Below, piece after piece: positions 7,766-16,294 of a stretch of 38,828 nucleotides of DNA (its first letter is position 1; every line of letters begins with the position of its first letter). The notes beneath the pieces are model-generated. The model was not told where the DNA came from and did not search any database. It worked only from the letters and a program-made list of their open reading frames with translations. The stretch is from Clostridia bacterium (GTDB taxonomy: Bacteria > Bacillota > DSM-521 > Neomoorellales > SLTJ01): NCBI GenBank assembly GCA_004347685.1, contig SLTJ01000034.1, positions 1-38,828 of the forward strand, given 5' to 3'. The position numbers and the translations under genes were made by a program.

Positions 7766-9646
7766 GTGAATGTGGACGAAAAAGGGCTTATGCCCCGGAT
7801 AGCCTTGCTGGTATTCTTGGCCGCCCTGTTCGGCTGGCTGCTTTCTTTCCCCCTGTTCGGCCCCGGCCTGGACTGGTTTACCGCCCAAGGGGCCAAGACC
7901 CTGGACGGCGTGTACCTGTTTCTCGTGTTCCACGCCCTGGGCCTGGTGGCCGGGTCCGGGTCCGGGGCGTGGCGCGCCTGGTCCCCGTGGACCATGGCCG
8001 CGATCGGCCTGGCCGTCTGTCTGGCAGCCAGCGGCCTGAGCCTCCGCTGGCCGCAAGGGTGGCCGGCTTTCGCCGCCGTCATGGGCATAGCCTCGGCCCC
8101 GGCGGTGCTGGCCTGGTGCACGGTCTTTACCGACACCGTCCCGGATCACCTCCGGGGCCGTACCCTGGCCATGAGCATGGCCCTGGCCAACGGGCTCCTA
8201 TACGCCGACACGTGGGTAAGTATACCTGGAGACCGGCCCCTGGCCGGGCTGCTCCTGGCCGTTGTCTCCCTGGCGGCCAGCCTGGGGATAGCCACCCTGC
8301 TGGGCGTGAGAGCGCATCTGATCGGGGGTGCCGCCGGGCCGCCTCCCACCTTGGCCCCTGGCGTAAGGACAAACGACGGCCCTCCGCCGGATCCGGGGCC
8401 GGACAGAACGGGCCGATCGGGCACCTCGTCCAGGGTTTCGCGGCTGTCCTTCCAGCCCCGGCTGCTTCGCCTGCCGACCGGGCTGGCCCTGTTCATCCTG
8501 TGCATCTACTTTACGACCGGCCTGGTATCCGAAATGGTCTACCGGCCTCTACAGAATTTACCGGCCGGGGGGACATACTACGGTGTTCTCCCATACATAG
8601 GCTGTGCCGTCTTAGCCGGGTTTCCCACTGACAGCCACGGGCGCCGGTGGCTGGCCCACTGGGCTCTGGCCGTGATCGGTATTTCCCTGACCCTTTCGGT
8701 CTCCCGCTCCTGGTTTCTAGTCGCCTTTCTCGCGCCGGCTTTGACCCAAGCGGGCTATGCTTTAGCTGATCTGTATTTGTGGACAACCCTAGCCGATCTC
8801 TCGCGCCCGGGAGAGGCCCCGCGATACTTCGGCCTGGGCCTGGGTTTAAACGTTTTCACCGTCGGCCTGGGGGCCTACCTGTCGCCCCTGGCGGCCGAGA
8901 CGATCATGGAACCCCGGCTACTCGCCCTCCTTGCCCTCTTCGCGGCCGTCCTGGCTTCGACCAGGCTGGAGGAGACCCTACACCGGCAGGCGGTAGCCCT
9001 GGCTATTGAGATCACCCCGGGACTGGAGATATCTCTTCCCACCCCAGCAGCAACTACCGTTGCCGCCAGCCAAGCTGTGGCGTCTTCTTTTCTTGCCTTC
9101 CCCGGCCCGGGCCCCGATGACTGCGGTCCAACCCCGGACGAATGGCGCGGGGAAAAAACAGAGGTATCTGCCTGCCCGGACGCGGGTTCGGCCCCGACGG
9201 CTCATGCTGGAGACCCAGCCCAGGTGGTTGCCGGCAGTTCCAAGCCGGTATTGGAGGAATCCACACCGGTAGGGGCCGGAATCGCCCTTAGTCCGGCCGC
9301 CGAGTCATTGCCGGCCGCAGAACAGCCGGACCCTCCTCAGACGGCCGGGCCATGGCTCGACAGTCATGGTGGCGTCCAGCCGCACCCGGGAGAGGAGCTA
9401 TTAAGGCCCTTTGCCGGGCGCCTAACCCCCCGGGAACAGGATGTGGTGCTGCTTCTGGTACAGGGCTTAAGCTACGCCGATATCCGGGAGCAGCTTTACA
9501 TTTCCGAGGGCACCCTGAAAACCCACCTCCGGAACATTTACCGCAAATTCGAGGTAAGACGCCGGCGGGAGTTGCTGGAAGCTCTAACCGGCAAAGTCCA
9601 CGGGGAGATGGCCTACAGCGAAGAAGAAAAAATACGGAAGAAATAA
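7766..9646 (+). CDS. MFS-type membrane protein fused to a LuxR-family DNA-binding domain
   Basis: About 626 residues from the GTG at 7766; the ATG at 7790 is an alternative. The first about 410 residues are strongly hydrophobic with around twelve membrane segments in the major-facilitator pattern, including a loop with HLRGRTLAMSMALANG and a central cytoplasmic loop rich in Pro and Gly. A Pro/Ala/Glu-rich linker of about 130 residues follows. The last 80 residues are a LuxR/GerE helix-turn-helix (LTPREQDVVLLLVQGLSYAD, then SEGTLKTHLRNIYRKF). Such fusions are thought to be membrane-anchored regulators in which the transporter-like part senses a ligand. The substrate cannot be predicted. It is divergent from the crp-type gene and shares a repeat-filled promoter region with it. 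Confidence 0.88.
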   Translation: MNVDEKGLMPRIALLVFLAALFGWLLSFPLFGPGLDWFTAQGAKTLDGVYLFLVFHALGLVAGSGSGAWRAWSPWTMAAIGLAVCLAASGLSLRWPQGWPAFAAVMGIASAPAVLAWCTVFTDTVPDHLRGRTLAMSMALANGLLYADTWVSIPGDRPLAGLLLAVVSLAASLGIATLLGVRAHLIGGAAGPPPTLAPGVRTNDGPPPDPGPDRTGRSGTSSRVSRLSFQPRLLRLPTGLALFILCIYFTTGLVSEMVYRPLQNLPAGGTYYGVLPYIGCAVLAGFPTDSHGRRWLAHWALAVIGISLTLSVSRSWFLVAFLAPALTQAGYALADLYLWTTLADLSRPGEAPRYFGLGLGLNVFTVGLGAYLSPLAAETIMEPRLLALLALFAAVLASTRLEETLHRQAVALAIEITPGLEISLPTPAATTVAASQAVASSFLAFPGPGPDDCGPTPDEWRGEKTEVSACPDAGSAPTAHAGDPAQVVAGSSKPVLEESTPVGAGIALSPAAESLPAAEQPDPPQTAGPWLDSHGGVQPHPGEELLRPFAGRLTPREQDVVLLLVQGLSYADIREQLYISEGTLKTHLRNIYRKFEVRRRRELLEALTGKVHGEMAYSEEEKIRKK

Positions 9647-9653
9647 TGGGTTA

Positions 9654-9683
9654 TTGCTACCATGGGCCTACCTATGGTAAGAT
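9654..9683 (+). promoter_or_regulatory. Predicted promoter of the cyclase gene with overlapping inverted repeat
   Basis: TTGCTA (9654-9659) and TAAGAT (9678-9683) are 18 bases apart. An inverted repeat, TACCAT (9658-9663) and ATGGTA (9674-9679), spans the spacer and touches both boxes. That placement would suit a repressor or a spacer-remodelling activator. Confidence 0.45.
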
Positions 9684-9735
9684 AGCTGTGTGCTTGTACG
9701 TAGCATAGCCTGGTGGGTGGGGGGAGGAGTGTTTT

Positions 9736-11637
9736 TTGCGCCGGAGTCGGCGGTACGTGGCCGTAGTCGTGCTCCTGGCGGTGATGCTTGCTACGGCGGG
9801 CCTAGGCCTCTGGGAGCGCTGGGAACTGATGCTTTATGATACCTGGTTCGGCCTGCGGGGCCGCGAGACCCCGGACCCACGGATAGTGCTGGTGGAGATA
9901 GACGATGCCTCCATCCGGGAGATCGGGCCCTTTGTCTGGCCGCGCAGCGTCCACGCCGACCTGATAACCAAACTGGCCAGCGCCCGGGTGGTGGGGTGGG
10001 ATCTCCTCCTGGACGCTCCCGGTGATCCGGCCGGGGACGAAGCCCTGGCGCGGGCTCTGAAGGCGAGCGGGCCGGCCACGGTGCTGGCTTCGACCTTTAC
10101 CTTCTCCCAGGAAAACGGCGAGTGGATGCAGCAGCTTCAGCAGCCGTGGTCGCCTCTGGCGGCCGCCAGCCACAGCACTGGTTTCATCAACACGCCCACT
10201 GATGTGGATAATGTCGTCCGGGGGGTTATTCCGGCTGACCTGAACACCTTTGCCCGCCCCTATCCCTCTTTTAGCCTGGCCGTAACCCTGGCCTACCTGG
10301 GCCTGGACGTAGACGACCTGACCCTGGGCCCGGCGGGCCTGGTGGCCGGCCACCTGCGGGTGCCGTGGAACGGCGCCAGCAGGGTACTGGTGGACTTCGC
10401 CGGGCCGGGGCGGACTTTTCCTATTTACCGCTATGCCGACGTGCTGGCCGGCCGCATTGATCCGCAAACCTTTCGCGATAAGATAGTCCTTATCGGCCCG
10501 ACTTCGCCCCTTTTCCACGACGAATACAACAACCCCTTTACCCGAAGCAACCTGGTACTGGGAGCGGCCTTGCCCAGCCCGGGTTTGGAGCTCCACGCCA
10601 ATGCCATTGCCAGCTTTTTGCGTGGCCGGTACTTCCACCGGGCCGGAACGCCCTTGAACCTGCTCGTCTTGCTGCTGGCGGGAGCCGGAACCGTACTGGC
10701 CACCCGCCGCCTGCGGCCGTGGCTGGGAACGGCGGCGATGCTGGGAATGGCCGGCGGCCTGGCCGCCATCACGTACTGGCTCTGGCTCTCCATGGGCCTA
10801 TGGCTCAACTTCTTAGCCCCCTTGATCACCATTGCCCTCACCTTCACCCTGGTGACCCTGAGTAACCTCATCGAAGCCGAACTTAACCGCCGCCGCGTCC
10901 AAGAGCTTTTCGGCCGTTATGTCCCCCCCGAAGTGGTAAGCGAACTGGTGCAGCACCCGGAGATGGTCCCCCTTGGCGGACAGCGTCAGGAAGTAACGGT
11001 GATCTTCTCGGATATCCGCGGTTTTACCAGTTACAGTGAGGGGCAGGCCCCGGAAACAGTGGTGGCCAGGCTCAACGAGTACTTTACCGCCATGACCGAG
11101 GTGATCTTCCGCCACGGCGGCACCCTGGACAAGTACCTGGGAGACGGCCTGATGGCCCTTTTTGGCGCGCCGGTGCCTTCGCCGCACCATGCCCGCCAGG
11201 CCCTGAAGGCGGCCGGGGAGATGCTGACCCGGGTGGAGGAACTAAACCAGACCTGGGCCGAAAGGGGAGAAAAGCTTTTCCGCATCGGTATCGGCATTAA
11301 CAGCGGCCCGGTGCTGGTGGGCAACATCGGCAGCCCCCGGCGCCTGGAGTATACAGCCATCGGCGAGGAGGTCAACCTGGCCTCGCGGCTGGAAAGCCTG
11401 AACAAGGAGTTCAAGACCTCGATGATTATCAGCGAGAGGACACTGGCCTGCCTAGAGCAACAGGGCTTCGCAACCGCCGGCCTGCGGGAACTGGGAACAG
11501 TGGCGGTGCGGGGCCTGGAGCAACCGGTGAAAATATTCACTGCTCATTTCTCAAGTCAGGAAGGTGGAGAGGATGGAGACCGGGCCGAGCAAGGTAGAGA
11601 AACTGTCCACCCTGCTGGAAATCAGCCGGGAGCTTAA
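9736..11637 (+). CDS. CHASE2-domain class III adenylate/guanylate cyclase
   Basis: A 633-residue membrane sensor. The TTG start at 9736 follows GGAGGAG. A membrane segment (residues 7-25) leads to an extracellular CHASE2 domain (about 27-300; YDTWFGLRG, IVLVEIDDASI, DKIVLIGPT). Three more membrane helices (306-376) precede the cyclase domain (about 415-600). Metal-binding Asp426 (FSDIRGF) and Asp470 (YLGDGLMALFG), and transition-state residues Asn547 and Arg551 (VNLASRLE), are present. Lys466 and Thr540 fit the Lys/Thr pair of ATP-using class IIIb enzymes, so cAMP is the likely product. Three kilobases away is a CRP-type regulator, the obvious receiver. The C-terminal end overlaps the next gene by 65 bases, implying cotranscription and translational coupling. 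Confidence 0.93.
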   Translation: MRRSRRYVAVVVLLAVMLATAGLGLWERWELMLYDTWFGLRGRETPDPRIVLVEIDDASIREIGPFVWPRSVHADLITKLASARVVGWDLLLDAPGDPAGDEALARALKASGPATVLASTFTFSQENGEWMQQLQQPWSPLAAASHSTGFINTPTDVDNVVRGVIPADLNTFARPYPSFSLAVTLAYLGLDVDDLTLGPAGLVAGHLRVPWNGASRVLVDFAGPGRTFPIYRYADVLAGRIDPQTFRDKIVLIGPTSPLFHDEYNNPFTRSNLVLGAALPSPGLELHANAIASFLRGRYFHRAGTPLNLLVLLLAGAGTVLATRRLRPWLGTAAMLGMAGGLAAITYWLWLSMGLWLNFLAPLITIALTFTLVTLSNLIEAELNRRRVQELFGRYVPPEVVSELVQHPEMVPLGGQRQEVTVIFSDIRGFTSYSEGQAPETVVARLNEYFTAMTEVIFRHGGTLDKYLGDGLMALFGAPVPSPHHARQALKAAGEMLTRVEELNQTWAERGEKLFRIGIGINSGPVLVGNIGSPRRLEYTAIGEEVNLASRLESLNKEFKTSMIISERTLACLEQQGFATAGLRELGTVAVRGLEQPVKIFTAHFSSQEGGEDGDRAEQGRETVHPAGNQPGA

Positions 11638-12679
11638 CTCTTACCTCCAGCCAGAAGACCTGGTGCAACTGGTGTTGGAGAAGGCCATGGAAGTGGCGGC
11701 GGCCGAGGCCGGTACCCTGTGGCTGGTGGAGGAGGACGGGTATCTCGCCCCCCTGATGGCCCGCGGGCCCAGGGCCGACAGCCTCAAAGGCCTGCGCCTG
11801 GCGCCGGGCGAGGGCCTGGCCGGGCAGGTGGTGGAGAGAAACGAACCGCGCCTGGTAGAGGACGTTACTAAGGATCCGGCCTGGGCCGGACGCTTTGACC
11901 AGACTACCAGCTTTGTCACCCGCTCCATCCTCTGCGTGCCGCTGCGGGCCAGGGCAAAGGTTATCGGCTGCCTGCAGTTGATCAACAAGTTATCCGATAA
12001 CAGTCTCTTCGGCCAGGACGACCTGGAACTGGCCCTGGCCTTTGCCGGCCACGCGGCCATCGCCCTGGAAAACGGCCGCTTATACTCCCAACTCCACACC
12101 CTGCTGCACAGCTTGATCGGCGCCCTCACCTCCTCCCTGGACGCCCGTGACCCGTACACCCATGGTCACTCCGAGCGGGTGGCCCGTTACTCCCTGATGA
12201 TCGGCAGGGAACTCGGCTTTACCGCGGAAGAAATGGCGAACCTGGAGCGGGCCGCCCTGTTGCACGATATTGGCAAGATCGGCATCCGGGACCACGTCTT
12301 GTTACAGGAGGGGCCGCTGGATAAGGAGAAATACGAGATAATGAAGACCCACCCCCAGATCGGAGCGCGAATTCTGGAGGATGTGACCCCGCGCTCCCTG
12401 GTGCGGGGCATCTACGAAGGGGCCCTCTACCACCAGGAAAAATGTGACGGCACCGGCTATCCCCAAGGCCTGAAAGACGGCGAGATCCCCCTGGTAGGCC
12501 GGATAATATCCGTGGCCGACACCTTTGACGCCATCACCACCGACCGGCCCTACCGTAAAGGAGCGCCGGTACCCGAAGCCCTGGCCGAAATCCGCCGCTG
12601 CGCCGGCACCCAGTTTGACCCGCAGGTGGCTGCGGCCTTCTGCCGGGCCATGGAAAACTCCCTGCCCAGTGGGACTTAG
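11573..12679 (+). CDS. GAF domain / HD-GYP phosphodiesterase
   Basis: A cytoplasmic 368-residue protein from the ATG at 11573, five bases after AAGGTGG; the GTG at 11564 lacks room for an SD. An N-terminal GAF sensory domain (about 15-170) precedes an HD-GYP domain (about 180-365) with HGHSERVARYS, ALLHDIGKIGI (His231, Asp232) and CDGTGYPQGL. HD-GYP proteins usually hydrolyse c-di-GMP or related cyclic dinucleotides. The usual HHE in the second metal motif reads HQE here, so one metal ligand may be missing and the metal number may differ. It overlaps the cyclase gene upstream, joining cyclic-nucleotide synthesis to a phosphodiesterase in one operon. Confidence 0.92.
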   Translation: METGPSKVEKLSTLLEISRELNSYLQPEDLVQLVLEKAMEVAAAEAGTLWLVEEDGYLAPLMARGPRADSLKGLRLAPGEGLAGQVVERNEPRLVEDVTKDPAWAGRFDQTTSFVTRSILCVPLRARAKVIGCLQLINKLSDNSLFGQDDLELALAFAGHAAIALENGRLYSQLHTLLHSLIGALTSSLDARDPYTHGHSERVARYSLMIGRELGFTAEEMANLERAALLHDIGKIGIRDHVLLQEGPLDKEKYEIMKTHPQIGARILEDVTPRSLVRGIYEGALYHQEKCDGTGYPQGLKDGEIPLVGRIISVADTFDAITTDRPYRKGAPVPEALAEIRRCAGTQFDPQVAAAFCRAMENSLPSGT

Positions 12680-12815
12680 GGTGCGGGGTCAGGCCGGCGA
12701 CAGATAGAAAGCAAAACACTTCCCGCCTCGGGACGCAGGCAGGCCGATTCCCGGCCAGCCAGGGAACTGGACACATCTTGTTTCTCTAAATAACGGCGAG
12801 AGGAGAACAGAACCC

Positions 12816-13163
12816 TTGGGAGGCCAAACCGAACCCTTATCCTGGCTGCTGGTCGGCCATCTGGTCGGCGACTACCTGGTGCAAACCTCCTGGATGGCCA
12901 ACAACAAAGCCAGCCAATGGCTGCCGCTCCTGGCCCACGTGGTGGTGTACACAGCCTGCGTTTACCTGTTCAGCCTTCCGGCCGGGGGGATCGGCTACTC
13001 CGGCCTGGCCCTGATACTCATCGCCCATGTAATCCTGGATCATCGGCGGGTAGTTATCTGGTGGGTGCGGACCGTATGCCAGGCCGATGACATCCCCTGG
13101 ATGGCAGTAGTGGTGGACCAGAGCTGGCACGCCCTGGTGCTGGCCCTAGCCAGCCTCATGTAG
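12816..13163 (+). CDS. DUF3307-family small membrane protein
   Basis: A 115-residue integral membrane protein with three or four hydrophobic segments. The motif HLVGDYLVQTSWMANNK near residue 19 is typical of DUF3307. A second conserved part, LDHRRVVIWW, lies near residue 75. The function of the family is unknown. The TTG start at 12816 has AGGAG 10 bases upstream. It lies 136 bases beyond the HD-GYP gene in the same direction and may be its last operon member, or separate. Confidence 0.8.
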   Translation: MGGQTEPLSWLLVGHLVGDYLVQTSWMANNKASQWLPLLAHVVVYTACVYLFSLPAGGIGYSGLALILIAHVILDHRRVVIWWVRTVCQADDIPWMAVVVDQSWHALVLALASLM

Positions 13164-13246
13164 CCGGGGTGGGGGAGCCTGACCCCGACCAGGCAGTGAA
13201 TCGCCGGCTAAAAAGGACGCCGCCGGCTGAGTGTCACTATTTTGTT

Positions 13247-13310
13247 GACATAATGTCCTAATAAAATGGGACATTTGTCCCATAGACTTTTGCGAAATCC
13301 ATGTTAAAAT
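13247..13310 (+). promoter_or_regulatory. Tandem palindromes above a candidate promoter
   Basis: Two related palindromes sit about two helical turns apart: GACAT-A-ATGTC (13247-13257) and ATGGGACA-TT-TGTCCCAT (13266-13283). The second abuts the -35 position of a TAAAAT box at 13305-13310, whose -35 hexamer is poor. The motif family (GGACA/TGTCC) was not identified, and no gene starts just downstream on either strand. Confidence 0.45.
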
Positions 13311-13317
13311 ACCATTA

Positions 13318-13520
13318 AGGCAATGGCCATGGCCCGACACGGGAGATCCCAGAGGCCAATTGAGCCCAGAGGACCCATGGATCATTGCCGGCCAGGTTGA
13401 GCCTGAACCCAACGGGTAAAGCCCTGACCCTGAGCCTGGGCAGGCCAAGGGGAGCGTAAGCCCTGGAGGTAAGGCCAAACCGGAGCTACGACAGCAGGAA
13501 GACGGGATAAAGGTCAGGAT
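13318..13520 (+). ncRNA. Candidate structured RNA (unassigned)
   Basis: The 425-bp gap 13164-13588 has no convincing reading frame on either strand. From the predicted transcript start, GGCAATG (13319-13325) pairs with CATTGCC (13383-13389), and after a one-by-two internal loop CCATGG (13327-13332) pairs with CCATGG (13375-13380), making a 13-bp helix around 42 bases. Inside are CCCG-aca-CGGG and a twice-repeated CCCAGAGG. A second block starts and ends with GGCC (13390-13393 and 13443-13446). It matches no riboswitch class I could recall. The downstream boundary is a guess, and a decayed element could look the same. Confidence 0.3.
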
Positions 13521-13588
13521 TGGGTCCGGTTCCGGCGGCACCGCCCCACTACGGGAGCGAAGGGCAATCTGGCCATGAACTCCCGGTT

Positions 13589-14242
13589 TTACCCAGGGCC
13601 GGCGCCCTGGCCCCTGCTCCGGGCCAGGCACCTGGTTATCTCCCAGTACATCCTCACTCTAGCCCGGGAACCGCGCCAGAAGCCCATCTTTTCTTCCTTC
13701 ATGACATGGGAAAGGTTATAAAGCGGGACGGCGACCGGGCGGCAGCCACGCTCTCCCAGGAGGCGGCTGAGGGACACCTCCAGGCCGAAGCGGCTGTCCT
13801 TCAGGGATTCCGCCGCCAGAAGCATTTCCTTCCGCACGGCACGCTGGCCGGAAAGAAACGGGGTGAGGCGGTGGGCTACGTCGGTGAGCCAGCGCCCGCC
13901 GGCAAAGATGCCCACCGTCATCTCGGCTGTGCCGTGCAGGACGGGAGCGAGCAAGGCGTCAATATGCGCGGGCTCGAGGCCCACCAGGTCGGCGTCCAAA
14001 AGCAGCAGGATTTCCCCGCCGGCCACCCGGGCGCCGGCCATGATGGCCGCGCCCTTGCCCAGGTTCTGCGGCAGATCAACGACGTGCGCCCCCGCCCGCC
14101 GGGCGGCCCCGGAAGTCCCGTCCTCCGAGCCGTCGTTAACCACGATTACTTCGGTAACCTGCGGGTGCGGCTGGAGCGTTCGGACCACGGCGGCGACGGT
14201 CTTTTCTTCGTTGTAGGCGGGAATGACGGCCGAAATACCCAA
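13589..14242 (-). CDS. Family 2 glycosyltransferase
   Basis: A 217-residue soluble GT2-like enzyme. The N-terminus carries the GT-A nucleotide-sugar motif (VIPAYNEEKTVAAVV), then VVNDGSEDGT and a DxD-like metal motif in LLLLDADLVG (about residues 78-82). It resembles dolichol-phosphate-mannose/glucosyl-3-phosphoglycerate synthase-like transferases, but it ends soon after the catalytic fold and has no membrane helices, so acceptor and sugar are unknown. The TTG start at 14242 lies 9 bases after GGTGA. It follows proS on the same strand after a 264-base gap and may read from that transcript. Confidence 0.85.
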   Translation of the reverse strand: MGISAVIPAYNEEKTVAAVVRTLQPHPQVTEVIVVNDGSEDGTSGAARRAGAHVVDLPQNLGKGAAIMAGARVAGGEILLLLDADLVGLEPAHIDALLAPVLHGTAEMTVGIFAGGRWLTDVAHRLTPFLSGQRAVRKEMLLAAESLKDSRFGLEVSLSRLLGERGCRPVAVPLYNLSHVMKEEKMGFWRGSRARVRMYWEITRCLARSRGQGAGPG

Positions 14243-14249
14243 TGTTCAG

Positions 14250-14333
14250 GTTCACCGCTCCTCATGTGAAACTGCGGCCCCTCCCCGCCTGATTCTCCCA
14301 AGCATACGGCTAGTCTCGCCGGACTCCCTACCG
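14250..14333 (-). other. Possible remnant of a group II intron 3' end
   Basis: On the minus strand, GAGACTAGCCGTATGC (within 14301-14318) followed about 45 bases later by CAGTTTCACATGAGGAGCGG (14277-14258) resembles the 3' part of bacterial group II introns (domain V GCCGUAUGC, then a GGTTTGATGAGGGGCGG-like run). The returning strand of the domain V stem is not clear and no reverse transcriptase is present. If real, it is a decayed stub in the proS-glycosyltransferase gap. This rests on pattern memory only. Confidence 0.25.
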
Positions 14334-14506
14334 CCACTGTCCACCTGAAAGGCGGCCGTTTTGGCCCTGGTGTTTTGACAAGACTTCGCCGCTTCCCCGA
14401 AACTCCCATACCTGATATATCTCCCAAAGCTGAAGTTTTATACCCGCAGCGCCCCAGCAGGTAAAAGGTCCGGCTCGCGGCCCCAGCGCACATCCCTACG
14501 AACCTC

Positions 14507-16231
14507 CTACCGGCCCTGGTCCAGGGCCTCGGCCAGGTAACCGGATACCCGGTCCACGGGAACCGCTTCTTCCTGCCCGGTAGCCCGCTCTTTCACATCC
14601 ACCGTACCCTGCTCCAGGGTACGCCGGCCCACGGTTACCCGGTAGGGGAAGCCGATCAAATCCGCGTCGGCAAACTTCACCCCCGGCCGTTCGTCCCGGT
14701 CGTCCAGGACCGCCTCTATCCCCTGGTCCCGGAGAAGGCCATAAACCCGCCGGGCAAGTTCCATCTGGCGGCTCTCCTTTTCGCTTACCGGCACCACAAC
14801 CACGGCAAAAGGAGCCGCGCTCACCGGCCAGATAATGCCCTTTTCGTCATGGCGCTGTTCGATAATGGCCGCCACCGTACGGCTCACGCCAATGCCGTAG
14901 CAACCCATGATCACCGGTTTTTCGCCGCCGTCAGCGTCGGTGTAGGTGGCGCCCAGGGTCTGGCTGTACTTGGTGCCCAACTGGAAGATCTGCCCCACTT
15001 CGATGCCCCGCGCCTTTTCCAGGGGGTGGCCGCAGTTTGGGCACGGCTCCCCGGCCTCCACCGTGCGCAGGTCGGCCACCACGTCCGCGGCAAAGTCGCG
15101 ACCCGGCTCCAGGTTTACATAATGACAACCCTCCCGGTTGGCCCCAGCCGCGGATCGGCGGATAATAGGAACTTCGGTGTCGGCGTAGACCGGGATACCG
15201 GCCGGCAGGCCCACCGGGCCCACGTAGCCCGGGGGACAGCCCAGGGCCGCGGTCACGGATTCGTCCGGCGCCAGCTCCAGGTCCAGACAACCAAGCTGCC
15301 TTTGCAGTTTCACTTCGTTTACCTGCCGGTCCCCACGGACCAGGACGGCCACCAGGCGACCGTCAGCTTGGTAAATAAGGGTTTTGATGAGCTGCGCCGC
15401 CGGCAGCGAAAGATACGCCGCTACCTCGGCCATGGTCCTGGCCCCGGGAGTTGGCACTATCTCCGCCGCCTCCAAACCCGTACCGGCGGCGGCCGTCACC
15501 CCGGCCGGCCGCGGGTGGCATGCCGCCTTCTCCACGTTGGCCGCGTAGTCGCACTCCGGGCAGTAGACTATTTCGGCCTCGCCGCTGGCAGCCAGGGCCA
15601 TGAATTCGTGGCTCACAGCCCCGCCAATGGCCCCGGTATCAGCCTCGACCATGCGGAAATGCAGCCCGCACCGGCTGAAGACGCGGTGATAGGCTTCACC
15701 CAGGATCCGGTAACTTTCCTCCATGCCGGCCGCATCGCGGTCAAAGGAATACATATCCTTCATGACAAACTCCCGGCCGCGCATCACCCCAAAGCGGGGC
15801 CGGCGCTCGTCGCGGTATTTATTCTGGATCTGATACAGGCGCAGGGGCAACTGGCGGTAGGAATTCACTTCCTGGCGTACCAGCACGGTGATCAATTCCT
15901 CGTGGGTGGGTCCCAGACAGAAGTGGCGACCGTGGCGGTCCTGCAGGCGGAACATTTCCGGCCCGTACACGTCCCAGCGGCCGCTTTCCTGCCATATTTC
16001 CGCCGGCTGGACAATGGGCAGGAGGAGCTCCTGCCCGCCGGCCCGGTCCATTTCCTCACGAATTATGTTGCCCACCTTCTGCAGGGCGCGGAAGCCCAGA
16101 GGCAGGTGGGTGTACATGCCGCTGGCTACCTGGCGGATCAGGCCGGCGCGCAGCATTAACTGGTGGCTGACGGTTTCGGCCTCAGCCGGCATCCCCCGTA
16201 GGGTGGGGGCCAGTAACTGGCTGGCTAGCAA
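14507..16231 (-). CDS. proS: Prolyl-tRNA synthetase, bacterial type with editing domain
   Basis: Charges tRNA-Pro with proline in the cytoplasm. The 574-residue length and layout fit the bacterial form. The class II catalytic core is split by the INS editing domain (about residues 225-385), which removes mischarged alanine. Visible motifs are [20 protein letters not shown] (motif 1 region), [24 protein letters not shown] and [20 protein letters not shown] (motif 2), and [15 protein letters not shown] (motif 3). The C-terminal part is the anticodon-binding domain. The TTG start at 16231 lies 11 bases after AAGGAGA. A terminator-like hairpin sits about 35 bases before the start. Confidence 0.97.
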   Translation of the reverse strand: MLASQLLAPTLRGMPAEAETVSHQLMLRAGLIRQVASGMYTHLPLGFRALQKVGNIIREEMDRAGGQELLLPIVQPAEIWQESGRWDVYGPEMFRLQDRHGRHFCLGPTHEELITVLVRQEVNSYRQLPLRLYQIQNKYRDERRPRFGVMRGREFVMKDMYSFDRDAAGMEESYRILGEAYHRVFSRCGLHFRMVEADTGAIGGAVSHEFMALAASGEAEIVYCPECDYAANVEKAACHPRPAGVTAAAGTGLEAAEIVPTPGARTMAEVAAYLSLPAAQLIKTLIYQADGRLVAVLVRGDRQVNEVKLQRQLGCLDLELAPDESVTAALGCPPGYVGPVGLPAGIPVYADTEVPIIRRSAAGANREGCHYVNLEPGRDFAADVVADLRTVEAGEPCPNCGHPLEKARGIEVGQIFQLGTKYSQTLGATYTDADGGEKPVIMGCYGIGVSRTVAAIIEQRHDEKGIIWPVSAAPFAVVVVPVSEKESRQMELARRVYGLLRDQGIEAVLDDRDERPGVKFADADLIGFPYRVTVGRRTLEQGTVDVKERATGQEEAVPVDRVSGYLAEALDQGR

Positions 16232-16265
16232 ATCGGGTTATTCTCCTTTCTTCCTGGAGGGTATT

Positions 16266-16294
16266 AAAAAAGCCTTCGGCCGGCCGCAGGGCTG
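16266..16294 (-). terminator. Rho-independent terminator between ispG and proS
   Basis: On the minus strand AGCC pairs with GGCT around an inner CGG/CCG stem, followed directly by six T. It lies about 35 bases before the proS start, so proS expression needs readthrough or attenuation; I found no T-box sequence in the 95-base gap. Confidence 0.6.

Noticed and set aside
13146-13631. Minus-strand 161-codon frame over the gap between DUF3307 and the glycosyltransferase
   Set aside because: The composition (Pro/Gly/Ser-rich, no secondary-structure pattern) and lack of an SD argue against a protein; it overlaps both neighbours.
14146-14493. Minus-strand 115-codon frame between proS and the glycosyltransferase
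   Set aside because: No SD, arginine/proline-rich noise-like product, and it overlaps the glycosyltransferase start.
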